From Paratinospora sagittata (Eukaryota; Streptophyta; Magnoliopsida; Ranunculales; Menispermaceae): a stretch of 64,000 bases of DNA. Location of the stretch: the NCBI GenBank assembly GCA_035771175.1, contig CM069605.1:23204288-23268287 (forward strand), in the 5' to 3' direction. The notes under the pieces are model-generated. The model saw nothing but the letters and a program-made list of their open reading frames with translations. It was not told the origin of the DNA and searched no databases. Each line of letters opens with the position of its first letter. The stretch's first letter is position 1. This document shows positions 42,901 to 55,970 of this stretch, piece by piece. Position numbers and translations under genes: made by a program.

Positions 42901-45271
42901 AGAGAATGAGTGTTTTATAAATTAGAAGTTGCAGGTTAAAGAGCAAGAGAGTACAAAACGATTTGAATTCAAAACATTTTTCAATCTAAAGTTGTTTTGG
43001 GCATGGAAATCATCTAGGTGTTAGTAGAAAATATTTCAATAAAGATAACCTTTCAAAACTGTGTAAGGAATAGAAAAATCGAGCAAGCATAAGTGTCCAG
43101 ATTTTTCTCGTCAGAAATATCAGATTTTTGTCTCAGACGTGGATAGCGCGTTATTGGGTTGTGTATCATGTTCTCGTTTAGCAGGCTATAGCAGGTCGAT
43201 ATACACAAACCCGTGAGCTCGAGTTTTTGAGACTTTCCGATAGCGTGTTATCAAGGCCTATAGCGCGCTATTGCCGATCTCACTAAAAATGGAAAGATCA
43301 CTGCAACAGCTTTATAAGGAGTTATCAAAGGGAATTGCGCGCTATAGATAATTTTCGAGAAAAATATATGTTTTATTATAGAACCCTATCAGCGTGCTAT
43401 CAACACTGATAGTGCGCTAGTGCCTTCTGGAAAATTTTGGCCAATTGCTGGATAGCCTTATTTTTGAAAAATTTATATTTTGACACTTAAGAACCATTCC
43501 ATTGACACAAAACATATTGATATAAGATTAATAATTTTTAAATAATTTGAATCTCATTGAAATTATGATTAAAACCTTTCGAACATCATTTTTTCAAAAT
43601 GAAATACTATATCGAAGTGATTTTGAAGACTTTGCAATTTTCAGAGTTTTAGTGCTGAGATTGATCGAGATTTTACCCTACACACCAAAGATCAAACTAA
43701 TGCATTAGACGTGAGATATGTCATCGTTCTTCGAGCTTGATCTTTTGTAGACTTCGAAAGCTATTGTTTGATGTGTTCTTGATGCAAAACTGGTGATGTG
43801 TTCGTTTTTGATGTGTTATCTTTCCGAGACCACTTCATACACTTACAGTTTAAAACAAAGGATAGCCTCTGCAAATCTAAGCACAAAAGGAATAAAATGA
43901 AGAACTTGCTGAACAATGACGTTATCATCAAGACAGATTGCAATTTTGATTCAATTCGAGGCTTCTTCTCTTGGAAAACTCTTTGGAAAGCTCAATCTAA
44001 CTTGCAAAAATCATGTGTGTTGTATTTTTGAAAATCAGAGAATGAGTGTTTTATAAAATTAGAAGTTGCAGGTTAAAGAGCAAGAGAGTACAAAACGATT
44101 TGAATTCAAAACATTTTTCAATCTAAAGTTGTTTTGGGCGTGGGAATCATCTAGGTGTTAGTAGAAAATATTTCAATAAAGATAACCTTTCAAAACTGTG
44201 TAAGGAATAGAAAAATCGAGCAAGCATAAGTGTCCAGATTTTTCTCGTCAGAAATATCAAATTTTTGTCTCAGACGTGGATAGCGCACTATTGGGTTGTG
44301 TATCATGTTCTCTTTTAGCAGGCTATAGGAGGTCGATATACACAAACCCGTGAGCTCGAGTTTTTCAAACTTTCCGATAGCGTGTTATCAAGGCCTATAG
44401 CGCGCTATTGCCCATCTCACTAAAAATGGAAAGATCACTGCAACAGCTTTATAAGGAGTTATCAGAGGGGATAGCGCTATAGATAATTTTCGAGAAAAAC
44501 ATATGTTTTATTTTAGAACCCTATCAGCGTGCTATCAACACTGATAGTGCGCTAGTGCGTTCTGCAAAATTTTGGCCAATTGCTGGATAGCCTTATTTTT
44601 TAAAAATTTATATTTTGACACTTAAGAACCATTCCATTGACACAAAACATATTGATATAAGATTAATAATTTTTAAATAATTTGAATCTCATTGAAATTA
44701 TGATTAAAACCTTTCGAACATCATTTTTTCAAAATGAAATACTATATCGAAGTGATTTTGAAGACTTTGCAATTTTCAGAGTTTTAGTGCTGAGATTGAT
44801 CGAGATTTTACCCTACACACCAAAGATCAAACTAATGCATTAGACGTGAGATATGTCATCGTTCTTCGAGCTTGATCTTTTGTAGACTTCGAAAGCTATT
44901 GTTTGATGTGTTCTTGATGCAAAACAGGTGATGTGTTCGTTTTTGATGTGTTACCTTTCCGAGACCACTTCATATACGTACAGTTTAAAACAAAGGATAG
45001 CCTCTGGAAATCTAAGCACAAAAGGAATAAAATGAAGAACTTGCCGAACAATGACGTTATCATCAAGACAGATTGCAATTTTGATTCAATTCGAGGCTTC
45101 TTCTCTTGGAAAACTCTTTGGAAAGCTCAATCTAACTTGCAAAAATCATGTGTGTTGTATTTTTGAAAATCAGAGAATGAGTGTTTTATAAAATTAGAAG
45201 TTGCAGGTTAAAGAGCAAGAGAGTACAAAACGATTTAAATTCAAAACATTGTTCAATCTAAAGTTGTTTTG
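39937..45271. repeat. 5335-bp satellite block, copy 1
   Basis: This block is repeated directly afterwards with a shift of exactly 5335 bp: landmarks 40745/46080, 42662/47997, 43798/49133 and 44933/50268, and short-unit junctions 41782/47117. The left limit is set by GTTTTAGGCG near 39936 against GTTTTGGGCG near 45270. It holds four ordinary units and one 780-bp unit. One difference from copy 2 was noticed: AAAATAAGAG near 40980 against AAAATCAGAG near 46315. Confidence 0.85.
41631..42410. repeat. Shortened 780-bp satellite unit
   Basis: Measured between successive TTGAATCTCATTG landmarks at 41631 and 42411. About 367 bp are missing: GATCAAACT runs directly into TTGCAGGTTAAAG at about 41782, where other units have AATGCATTAG and the whole 3' half in between. 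The dyad cluster is kept. Confidence 0.9.
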
Positions 45272-48200
45272 GGCGTGCGAGACAATGGGAATCATCTAGG
45301 TGTTAGTAGAAAATATTTCAATAAAGATAACCTTTCAAAACTGTGTAAGGAATAGAAAAATCGAGCAAGCATAAGTGTCCAGATTTTTCTCGTCAGAAAT
45401 ATCAAATTTTTGTCTCAGACGTGGATAGCGCGCTATTGGGTTGTGTACCATGTTCTCTTTTAGTAGGCTATAGCAGGTCGATATACACAAACCCGTGAGC
45501 TCGAGTTTTTCAGACTTTCCGATAGCGTGTTATCAAGGCCTATAGCGCGCTATTGCCCATCTCACTAAAAATGGAAAGATCACTGCAACAGCTTTATAAG
45601 GAGTTATCAGAGGGGATAGCGCGCTGTAGATAATTTTCGAGAAAAACATATGTTTTATTATAGAACCCTATCAGCGTGCTATCAACACTGATAGTGCGCT
45701 AGTGCCTTCTGGAAAATTTTGGCCAATTGCTGGATAGCCTTATTTTTGAAAAATTTATATTTTGACACTTAAGAACCATTCCATTGACACAAAACATATT
45801 GATATAAGATTAATAATTTTTAAATAATTTGAATCTCATTGAAATTATGATTAAAACCTTTCGAACATCATTTTTTCAAAATGAAATACTATATCGAAGT
45901 GATTTTGAAGACTTTGCAATTTTCAGAGTTTTAGTGCTGAGATTGATCGAGATTTTACCCTACACACCAAAGATCAAACTAATGCATTAGACGTGAGATA
46001 TGTCGTCGTTCTTCGAGCTTGATCTTTTGTAGACTTCGAAAGCTATTGTTTGATGTGTTCTTGATGCAAAACTGGTGATGTGTTCGTTTTTGATGTGTTA
46101 TCTTTCCGAGACCACTTCATATACGTACAGTTTAAAACAAAGGATAGCCTCTGCAAATCTAAGCACAAAAGGAATAAAATGAAGAACTTGCTGAACAATG
46201 ACGTTATCATCAAGACAGATTGCAATTTTGATTCAATTCGAGGCTTCTTCTCTTGGAAAACTCTTTGGAAAGCTCAATCTAACTTGCAAAAATCATGTGT
46301 GTTGTATTTTTGAAAATCAGAGAATGAGTGTTTTATAAAATTAGAAGTTGCAGGTTAAAGAGCAAGAGAGTACAAAACGATTTGAATTCAAAACATTTTT
46401 CAATCTAAAGTTGTTTTGGGCATGGGAATCATCTAGGTGTTAGTAAAAAATATTTCAATAAAGATAACCTTTCAAAACTGTGTAAGGAATAGAAAAATCG
46501 AGCAAGCATAAGTGTCCAGATTTTTCTCGTCAGAAATATCAAATTTTTGTCTCAGACGTGGATAGCGCGCTGTTGGGTTGTGTACCATGTTCTCTTTTAG
46601 TAGGCTATAGCAGGTCGATATACACAAACCCGTGAGCTCGAGTTTTTCAGACTTTCCGATAGCGTGTTATCAAGGCCTATAGCGCGCTATTGCCCATCTC
46701 ACTAAAAATGGAAAGATCACTGCAACAGCTTTATAAGGAGTTATCAGAGGGGATAGCGCGCTGTAGATAATTTTCGAGAAAAACATATGTTTTATTATAG
46801 AACCCTATCAGCGTGCTATCAACACTGATAGTGCGCTAGTGCCTTCTGGAAAATTTTGGCCAATTGCTGGATAGCCTTATTTTTGAAAAATTTATATTTT
46901 GACACTTAAGAACCATTCCATTGACACAAAACATATTGATATAAGATTAATAATTTTTAAATAATTTGAATCTCATTGAAATTATGATTAAAACCTTTCG
47001 AACATCATTTTTTCAAAATGAAATACTATATCGAAGTGATTTTGAAGACTTTGCAATTTTCAGAGTTTTAGTGCTGAGATTAATCGAGATTTTACCCTAC
47101 ACACCAAAGATCAAACTTTGCAGGTTAAAGAGCAAGAGAGTACAAAACGATTTGAATTCAAAACATTGTTCAATCTAAAGTTGTTTTGGGCGTGCGAGAC
47201 AATGGGAATCATCTAGGTGTTAGTAGAAAATATTTCAATAAAGATAACCTTTCAAAACTGTGTAAGGAATAGAAAAATCGAGCAAGCATAAGTGTCCAGA
47301 TTTTTCTCGTCAGAAATATCAAATTTTTGTCTCAGACGTGGATAGCGCGCTATTGGGTTGTGTATCATGTTCTCTTTTAGCAGGCTATAGCAGGTCGATA
47401 TACACAAACCCGTGAGCTCGAATTTTTCAGACTTTCCGATAGCGTGTTATCAAGGCCTATAGCGCGCTATTGCCGATCTCACTAAAAATGGAAAGATCAC
47501 TGCAACAGCTTTATAAGGAGTTATCAAAGGGAATAGCGCGCTATAGATAATTTTCGAGAAAAATATATGTTTTATTATAGAACCCTATCAGCGTGCTATC
47601 AACACTGATAGTGCGCTAGTGCCTTATGGAAAATTTTGGCCAATTGCTGGATAGCCTTATTTTTGAAAAATTTATATTTTGACACTTAAGAACCATTCCA
47701 TTGACACAAAACATATTGATATAAGATTAATAATTTTTAAATAATTTGAATCTCATTGAAATTATGATTAAAACCTTTCGAACATCATTTTTTCAAAATG
47801 AAATACTATATCGAAGTGATTTTGAAGACTTTGCAATTTTCAGAGTTTTAGTGCTGAGATTGATCGAGATTTTACCCTACACACCAAAGATCAAACTAAT
47901 GCATTAGACGTGAGATATGTCATCGTTCTTCGAGCTTGATCTTTTGTAGACTTCGAAAGCTATTGTTTGATGTGTTCTTGATGCAAAACAGGTGATGTGT
48001 TCGTTTTTGATGTGTTTTCTTTCCGAGACCACTTCATACACTTACAGTTTAAAACAAAGGATAGCCTCTGCAAATCTAAGCACAAAAGGAATAAAATGAA
48101 GAACTTGCTGAACAATGACGTTATCATCAAGACAGATTGCAATTTTGATTCAATTCGAGGCTTCTTCTCTTGGAAAACTCTTTGGAAAGCTCAATCTAAC

Positions 48201-50606
48201 TTGCAAAAATCATGTGTGTTGTATTTTTGAAAATCAGAGAATGAGTGTTTTATAAATTAGAAGTTGCAGGTTAAAGAGCAAGAGAGTACAAAACGATTTG
48301 AATTCAAAACATTTTTCAATCTAAAGTTGTTTTGGGCATGGAAATCATCTAGGTGTTAGTAGAAAATATTTCAATAAAGATAACCTTTCAAAACTGTGTA
48401 AGGAATAGAAAAATCGAGCAAGCATAAGTGTCCAGATTTTTCTCGTCAGAAATATCAGATTTTTGTCTCAGACGTGGATAGCGCGTTATTGGGTTGTGTA
48501 TCATGTTCTCGTTTAGCAGGCTATAGCAGGTCGATATACACAAACCCGTGAGCTCGAGTTTTTGAGACTTTCCGATAGCGTGTTATCAAGGCCTATAGCG
48601 CGCTATTGCCGATCTCACTAAAAATGGAAAGATCACTGCAACAGCTTTATAAGGAGTTATCAAAGGGAATTGCGCGCTATAGATAATTTTCGAGAAAAAT
48701 ATATGTTTTATTATAGAACCCTATCAGCGTGCTATCAACACTGATAGTGCGCTAGTGCCTTCTGGAAAATTTTGGCCAATTGCTGGATAGCCTTATTTTT
48801 GAAAAATTTATATTTTGACACTTAAGAACCATTCCATTGACACAAAACATATTGATATAAGATTAATAATTTTTAAATAATTTGAATCTCATTGAAATTA
48901 TGATTAAAACCTTTCGAACATCATTTTTTCAAAATGAAATACTATATCGAAGTGATTTTGAAGACTTTGCAATTTTCAGAGTTTTAGTGCTGAGATTGAT
49001 CGAGATTTTACCCTACACACCAAAGATCAAACTAATGCATTAGACGTGAGATATGTCATCGTTCTTCGAGCTTGATCTTTTGTAGACTTCGAAAGCTATT
49101 GTTTGATGTGTTCTTGATGCAAAACTGGTGATGTGTTCGTTTTTGATGTGTTATCTTTCCGAGACCACTTCATACACTTACAGTTTAAAACAAAGGATAG
49201 CCTCTGCAAATCTAAGCACAAAAGGAATAAAATGAAGAACTTGCTGAACAATGACGTTATCATCAAGACAGATTGCAATTTTGATTCAATTCGAGGCTTC
49301 TTCTCTTGGAAAACTCTTTGGAAAGCTCAATCTAACTTGCAAAAATCATGTGTGTTGTATTTTTGAAAATCAGAGAATGAGTGTTTTATAAAATTAGAAG
49401 TTGCAGGTTAAAGAGCAAGAGAGTACAAAACGATTTGAATTCAAAACATTTTTCAATCTAAAGTTGTTTTGGGCGTGGGAATCATCTAGGTGTTAGTAGA
49501 AAATATTTCAATAAAGATAACCTTTCAAAACTGTGTAAGGAATAGAAAAATCGAGCAAGCATAAGTGTCCAGATTTTTCTCGTCAGAAATATCAAATTTT
49601 TGTCTCAGACGTGGATAGCGCACTATTGGGTTGTGTATCATGTTCTCTTTTAGCAGGCTATAGGAGGTCGATATACACAAACCCGTGAGCTCGAGTTTTT
49701 CAAACTTTCCGATAGCGTGTTATCAAGGCCTATAGCGCGCTATTGCCCATCTCACTAAAAATGGAAAGATCACTGCAACAGCTTTATAAGGAGTTATCAG
49801 AGGGGATAGCGCTATAGATAATTTTCGAGAAAAACATATGTTTTATTTTAGAACCCTATCAGCGTGCTATCAACACTGATAGTGCGCTAGTGCGTTCTGC
49901 AAAATTTTGGCCAATTGCTGGATAGCCTTATTTTTTAAAAATTTATATTTTGACACTTAAGAACCATTCCATTGACACAAAACATATTGATATAAGATTA
50001 ATAATTTTTAAATAATTTGAATCTCATTGAAATTATGATTAAAACCTTTCGAACATCATTTTTTCAAAATGAAATACTATATCGAAGTGATTTTGAAGAC
50101 TTTGCAATTTTCAGAGTTTTAGTGCTGAGATTGATCGAGATTTTACCCTACACACCAAAGATCAAACTAATGCATTAGACGTGAGATATGTCATCGTTCT
50201 TCGAGCTTGATCTTTTGTAGACTTCGAAAGCTATTGTTTGATGTGTTCTTGATGCAAAACAGGTGATGTGTTCGTTTTTGATGTGTTACCTTTCCGAGAC
50301 CACTTCATATACGTACAGTTTAAAACAAAGGATAGCCTCTGGAAATCTAAGCACAAAAGGAATAAAATGAAGAACTTGCCGAACAATGACGTTATCATCA
50401 AGACAGATTGCAATTTTGATTCAATTCGAGGCTTCTTCTCTTGGAAAACTCTTTGGAAAGCTCAATCTAACTTGCAAAAATCATGTGTGTTGTATTTTTG
50501 AAAATCAGAGAATGAGTGTTTTATAAAATTAGAAGTTGCAGGTTAAAGAGCAAGAGAGTACAAAACGATTTAAATTCAAAACATTGTTCAATCTAAAGTT
50601 GTTTTG
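45272..50606. repeat. 5335-bp satellite block, copy 2
   Basis: Second tandem copy of the preceding block. It has the same 780-bp unit, the same TTTGATGTGTTTTC variant (48012 region) and the same GTGTTACC variant (50284 region). Similarity to copy 1 breaks by about 50735, where AAATATCAG replaces AAATATCAA. The near identity points to recent unequal crossover or, less likely, an assembly duplication. Confidence 0.85.
46966..47745. repeat. Shortened 780-bp satellite unit (second copy)
   Basis: Same internal deletion as the unit 5335 bp upstream, with the junction at about 47117 and an identical breakpoint. It was therefore copied as part of the larger duplication and did not arise independently. 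Confidence 0.9.
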
Positions 50607-53600
50607 GGCGTGCGAGACAATGGGAATCATCTAGGTGTTAGTAGAAAATATTTCAATAAAGATAACCTTTCAAAACTGTGTAAGGAATAGAAAAATCGAG
50701 CAAGCATAAGTGTCCAGATTTTTCTCGTCAGAAATATCAGATTTTTGTCTCAGACGTGGATAGCGCGTTATTGGGTTGTGTATCATGTTCTCGTTTAGCA
50801 GGCTATAGCAGGTCGATATACACAAACCCGTGAGCTAGAGTTTTTTAGACTTTCCGATAGCGTCTTATCAAGGCCTATAGCGCGCTATTGCCAATCTCAC
50901 TAAAAATGGAAAGATCACTGCAACAGCTTTATAAGGAGTTATCAAAGGGAATAGCGCGCTATAGATAATTTTCGAGAAAAATATATGTTTTATTAAAGAA
51001 CCCTATCAGCGTGCTATCAACACTGATAGTGCGCTAGTGCCTTCTGGAAAATTTTGGCCAATTGCTGGATAGCCTTATTTTTGAAAAATTTATATTTTGA
51101 CACTTAAGAACCATTCCATTGACACAAAACATATTGATATAAGATTAATAATTTTTAAATAATTTGAATCTCATTGAAATTATGATTAAAACCTTTCGAA
51201 CATCATTTTTTCAAAATGAAATACTATATCGAAGTGATTTTGAAGACTTTGCAATTTTCAGAGTTTTAGTGCTGAGATTGATCGAGATTTTACCCTACAC
51301 ACCAAAGATCAAACTAATGCATTAGACGTGAGATATGTCATCGTTCTTCGAGCTTGATCTTTTGTAGACTTCGAAAGCTATTGTTTGATGTGTTCTTGAT
51401 GCAAAACAGGTGATGTGTTCGTTTTTGATGTGTTATCTTTCCGAGACCACTTCATACACTTACAGTTTAAAACAAAGGATAGCCTCTGCAAATCTAAGCA
51501 CAAAAGGAATAAAATGAAGAACTTGCTGAACAATGACGTTATCATCAAGACAGATTGCAATTTTGATTCAATTCGAGGCTTCTTCTCTTGGAAAACTCTT
51601 TGGAAAGCTCAATCTAACTTGCAAAAATCATGTGTGTTGTATTTTTGAAAATCAGAGAATGAGTGTTTTATAAAATTAGAAGTTGCAGGTTAAAGAGCAA
51701 GAGAGTACAAAACGATTTGAATTCAAAACATTTTTCAATCTAAAGTTGTTTTAGGCGTGCGAGACAATGGGAATCATCTAGGTGTTAGTAGAAAATATTT
51801 CAATAAAGATAACCTTTCAAAACTGTGTAAGGAATAGAAAAATCGAGCAAGCATAAGTGTCCAGATTTTTCTCGTCAGAAATATCAAATTTTTGTCTCAG
51901 ACGTGGATAGCGCGCTATTGGGTTGTGTACCATGTTCTCTTTTAGTAGGCTATAGCAGGTCGATATACACAAACCCGTGAGCTCGAGTTTTTCAGACTTT
52001 CCGATAGCGTGTTATCAAGGCCTATAGCGCGCTATTGCTCATCTCACTAAAAATGGAAAGATCACTGCAACAGCTTTATAAGGAGTTATCAGAGGGGATA
52101 GCGCGCTGTAGATAATTTTCGAGAAAAACATATGTTTTATTATAGAACCCTATCAGCGTGCTATCAACACTGATAGTGCGCTAGTGCCTTCTGGAAAATT
52201 TTGGCCAATTGCTGGATAGCCTTATTTTTGAAAAATTTATATTTTGACACTTAAGAACCATTCCATTGACACAAAACAAATTGATATAAGATTAATAATT
52301 TTTAAATAATTTGAATCTCATTGAAATTATGATTAAAACCTTTCGAACATCATTTTTTCAAAATGAAATACTATATCGAAGTGATTTTGAAGACTTTGCA
52401 ATTTTCAGAGTTTTAGTGCTGAGATTGATCGAGATTTTACCCTACACACCAAAGATCAAACTAATGCATTAGACGTGAGATATGTCATCGTTCTTCGAGC
52501 TTGATCTTTTGTAGACTTCGAAACCTATTATTTGATGTGTTCTTGATGCAATACAGGTGATATGTTCGTTTTTGATGTGTTATCTTTCCGAGACCACTTC
52601 ATATACGTACAGTTTAAAACAAAGGATAGCCTCTGGAAATCTAAGCACAAAAGGAATAAAATGAAGAACTTGCCGAACAATGACGTTATCATCAAGACAG
52701 ATTGCAATTTTGATTCAATTCGAGGCTTCTTCTCTTGGAAAACTCTTTGGAAAGCTCAATCTAACTTGCAAAAATCATGTGTGTTGTATTTTTGAAAATC
52801 AGAGAATGAGTGTTTTATAAAATTAGAAGTTGCAGGTTAAAGAGCAAGAGAGTACAAAACGATTTGAATTCAAAACATTTTTCAATCTAAAGTTGTTTTG
52901 GGCGTGCGAGACAATGGGAATCATCTAGGTGTTAGTAGAAAATATTTCAATAAAGATAACCTTGCAAAATAGTGTAAGGAATAGAAAAATCGAGCAAGCA
53001 TAAGTGTCCAGATTTTTCTCGTCAGAAATATCAGATTTTTGTCTCAGACGTGGATAGCGCGTTATTGGGTTGTGTATCATGTTCTCGTTTAGCAGGCTAT
53101 AGCAGGTCGATATACACAAACCCGTGAGCTCGAGTTTTTTAGACTTTCCGATAGCGTGTTATCAAGGCCAATAGCGCGCTATTGCCGATCTCACTAAAAA
53201 TGGAAAGATCACTGCAACAGCTTTATAAGGAGTTATCAAAGGGAATAGCGCGCTATAGATAATTTTCGAGAAAAATATATGTTTTATTATAGAACCCTAT
53301 CAGCGTGCTATCAACACTGATAGTGCGCTAGTGCCTTCTGGAAAATTTTGGCCAATTGCTGGATAGCCTTATTTTTGAAAAATTTATATTTTGACACTTA
53401 AGAACCATTCCATTGACACAAAACATATTGATATAAGATTAATAATTTTTAAATAATTTGAATCTCATTGAAATTATGATTAAAACCTTTCGAACATCAT
53501 TTTTTCAAAATGAAATACTATATCGAAGTGATTTTGAAGACTTTGCAATTTCAGAGTTTTGGTGCTGAGATTGATCGAGATTTTACCCTACACACCAAAG

Positions 53601-54137
53601 ATCAAACTAATGCATTAGACGTGAGATATGTCATCGTTCTTCGAGCTTGATCTTTTGTAGACTTCGAAACCTATTGTTTGATGTGTTCTTGATGCAATAC
53701 AGGTGATGTGTTCGTTTTTGATGTGTTATCTTTCCGAGACCACTTCATATACTTACAGTTTAAAACAAAGGATAGCCTCTGGAAATCTAAGCACAAAAGG
53801 AATAAAATGAAGAACTTGCCGAACAATGACGTTATCATCAAGACAGATTGCAATTTTGATTCAATTCGAGGCTTCTTCTCTTGGAAAACTCTTTGGAAAG
53901 CTCAATCTAACTTGCAAAAATCATGTGTGTTGTATTTTTGAAAATCAGAGAATGAGTGTTTTATAAAATTAGAAGTTGCAGGTTAAAGAGCAAGAGAGTA
54001 CAAAACGATTTGAATTCAAAACATTTTTCAATCTAAAGTTGTTTTGGGCGTGCGAGACAATGGGAATCATCTAGGTGTTAGTAGAAAATATTTCAATAAA
54101 GATAACCTTTCAAAACTGTGTAAGGAATAGAAAAATC

Positions 54138-54862
54138 GAGCAAGCATAAGTGTCCAGATTTTTCTCGTCAGAAATATCAAATTTTTGTCTCAGACGTGGA
54201 TAGCGCGCTATTGGGTTGTGTACCATGTTCTCTTTTAGTAGGCTATAGCAGGTCGATATACACAAACCCGTGAGCTCGAGTTTTTCAGACTTTCCGATAG
54301 CGTGTTATCAAGGCCTATAGCACGCTATTGCCCATCTCACTAAAAATGGAAAGATCACTGCAACAGCTTTATAAGGAGTTATCAGAGGGGATAGCGCGCT
54401 GTAGATAATTTTCGAGAAAAACATATGTTTTATTATAGAACCCTATCAGCGTGCTATCAACACTGATAGTGCGCTAGTGCCTTCTGGAAAATTTTGGCCA
54501 ATTGCTGGATAGCCTTATTTTTGAAAAATTTATATTTTGACACTTAAGAACCATTCCATTGACACAAAACATATTGATATAAGATTAATAATTTTTAAAT
54601 AATTTGAATCTCATTGAAATTATGATTAAAACCTTTCGAACATCATTTTTTCAAAATGAAATACTATATCGAAGTGATTTTGAAGACTTTGCAATTTTCA
54701 GAGTTTTAGTGCTGAGATTGATCGAGATTTTACCCTACACACCAAAGATCAAACTAATGCATTAGACGTGAGATATGTCATCGTTCTTCGAGCTTGATCT
54801 TTTGTAGACTACGAAACCTATTGTTTGATGTGTTCGTTTTTGATGTGTTATCTTTCCGAGAC
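54138..54862. repeat. Truncated terminal satellite unit
   Basis: The last unit stops at CTTTCCGAGAC, where every other unit continues CACTTCATA. It also lacks 25 bp at about 54836, between two GATGTGTTC direct repeats of which one remains, consistent with slippage. Retrotransposon sequence begins at 54863. Confidence 0.9.
54858..54862. other. Candidate target-site duplication GAGAC beside the LTR
   Basis: Ty3/gypsy elements normally duplicate about 5 bp on insertion. The five satellite bases next to the LTR are GAGAC. The partner copy would lie beyond the right edge, so this cannot be confirmed here. Confidence 0.4.
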
Positions 54863-55309
54863 TGTCACACCCCGCCCGGACGCGCCTAAACCGGCGGTAC
54901 ACTCTCGGACGGGGGCGCATTTGGAACAATCATAATGGTAATAACAGAGTACGCAGCGGAAATGCGGTACACAGTACAAATCTGATTTCATATAATTCAG
55001 AATACTTTTGTACATAAAATGGTCAAGGGAACATACTCCCAAAATCCCCAATGATTCATACAAAGGGTACAAAATGTGGGCCCCATAACCTGCACCCAGT
55101 CCACCTTAATTTCCTGTGAAAGATTTGATAATATTGGAGTGAGCTTAACGCGCTCAGTGGGTAAATAGTGCATGAGTATAACAATTAATAAAGCATACTT
55201 CAATATCAAATATCTTAAATACACATGTAAGCATCATAATCAATCAATATGCATGTATGCATGACACCGTCGCGTACTAATGGTTTGATGAACGTACATC
55301 GCCTGAGTT

Positions 55310-55440
55310 CACGTACTGGTGTCCTTCCCCGGGCGAAGCCAGGTTCTCACTGTACGTCCCTCCTCAGGAACGACGCTCTGGATTCACGTACTGATGTCCC
55401 TCCCTGGCGTAGCCAGGTTCACATGTACGTCCCTCTCCAG
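55310..55440. repeat. Imperfect 75-bp tandem duplication in the LTR
   Basis: CACGTACTGGTGTCC (55310) and CACGTACTGATGTCC (55385) start two related blocks. Each continues through an AGCCAGGTT segment to TGTACGTCCCTC. A weaker relative may precede them near 55270. It lies in presumed R-U5; no function is visible. Confidence 0.7.
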
Positions 55441-55764
55441 AGAAATAATATGAATAGTGAGCAATGCTTCTAACTATTCTATGAGTCATAAACCATATAC
55501 GTCCCTAGGTGGTGATATGTATGATGCCAATGCATGAACTAGTCTAGTCTACTGGTCTGGTCTTTTCTTGACATTTAGACTGACTTTGGCATCGTCTAGT
55601 GATCCTTATTAGGGTCGGTATCACGACGTGCAAGGTTAGGACATTCAGGTCATAAACATTATTGATATAATGCAGTGTAAATGAATAGTAGACATAATAA
55701 TAATTGAATGTAAACTTTAATAAAAGTTATGAAACACGCAAACCTATGTTTCGTTCCCCACCTT

Positions 55765-55850
55765 CAGATCTGGTGCTTTTCTCCGGACGGAACTTCGTTG
55801 CACCGCTTTCAGATCTGGCGCTCTTCTCCGGACAGAAATTTGTTGCACCG
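55765..55850. repeat. 45-bp tandem duplication in the LTR
   Basis: CAGATCTGGTGC (55765) and CAGATCTGGCGC (55810) begin two copies that each run through CTTCTCCGGAC-like sequence to GTTGCACCG. It lies in presumed R-U5, downstream of the TATA box in the element's orientation. Confidence 0.75.
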
Positions 55851-55952
55851 CACCGGGAGTCTCGAAGACTAAAAACTTAGAATGCGTAGAAAGGAGAAGA
55901 AAAATCACAAGAGAAGGTGATTTGGTGTGAGAAATGAGAAATGAGGAGGTTT

Positions 55953-55960
55953 CTTATATA
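55953..55960 (-). promoter_or_regulatory. Putative LTR TATA box
   Basis: The minus strand reads CTATATAAGAAACC, with TATATAAG at 55960-55953. It lies directly after the minisatellite in transcription order, with 16 bp between it and the nearest GAACGTTC. No other comparably good TATA sequence was noticed in the LTR. Transcription would begin near 55925. Confidence 0.65.
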
Positions 55961-55970
55961 GAGATTTTGT

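Larger units (their letters stand above)
1..54862. repeat. Satellite array, ~1.14-kb unit, 48 units plus a truncated 49th
   Basis: Head-to-tail tandem satellite open at the left edge. A fixed landmark (the GTG in GATGTGTTCGTTTTTG) falls at 718, 1865, 3012, 4157, 5303, 6439, 7584, 8720, 9865, 11012, 12159, 13306, 14451, 15598, 16733, 17878, 19024, 20170, 21317, 22464, 23611, 24756, 25903, 27040, 28187, 29324, 30471, 31608, 32755, 33892, 35039, 36186, 37324, 38461, 39598, 40745, 42662, 43798, 44933, 46080, 47997, 49133, 50268, 51415, 52562 and 53708. The usual step is 1147 bp. The 1136/1137-bp steps come from a 10-bp loss in GGGCGTGCGAGACAATGGG, giving GGGCATGGG. The 1145-bp steps come mainly from a 3-bp loss in AAGGAGTTATCA. 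No coding, transposase or rDNA similarity was recognised. The length is far above the 150-180 bp typical of plant centromeric satellites, so a centromeric role cannot be assumed. Confidence 0.98.

Noticed and set aside
1..54862. CRISPR-like or rDNA spacer array
   Set aside because: The units are contiguous, over 1 kb long, without unique spacers, and there are no cas or rRNA genes nearby. Context is plant nuclear DNA.
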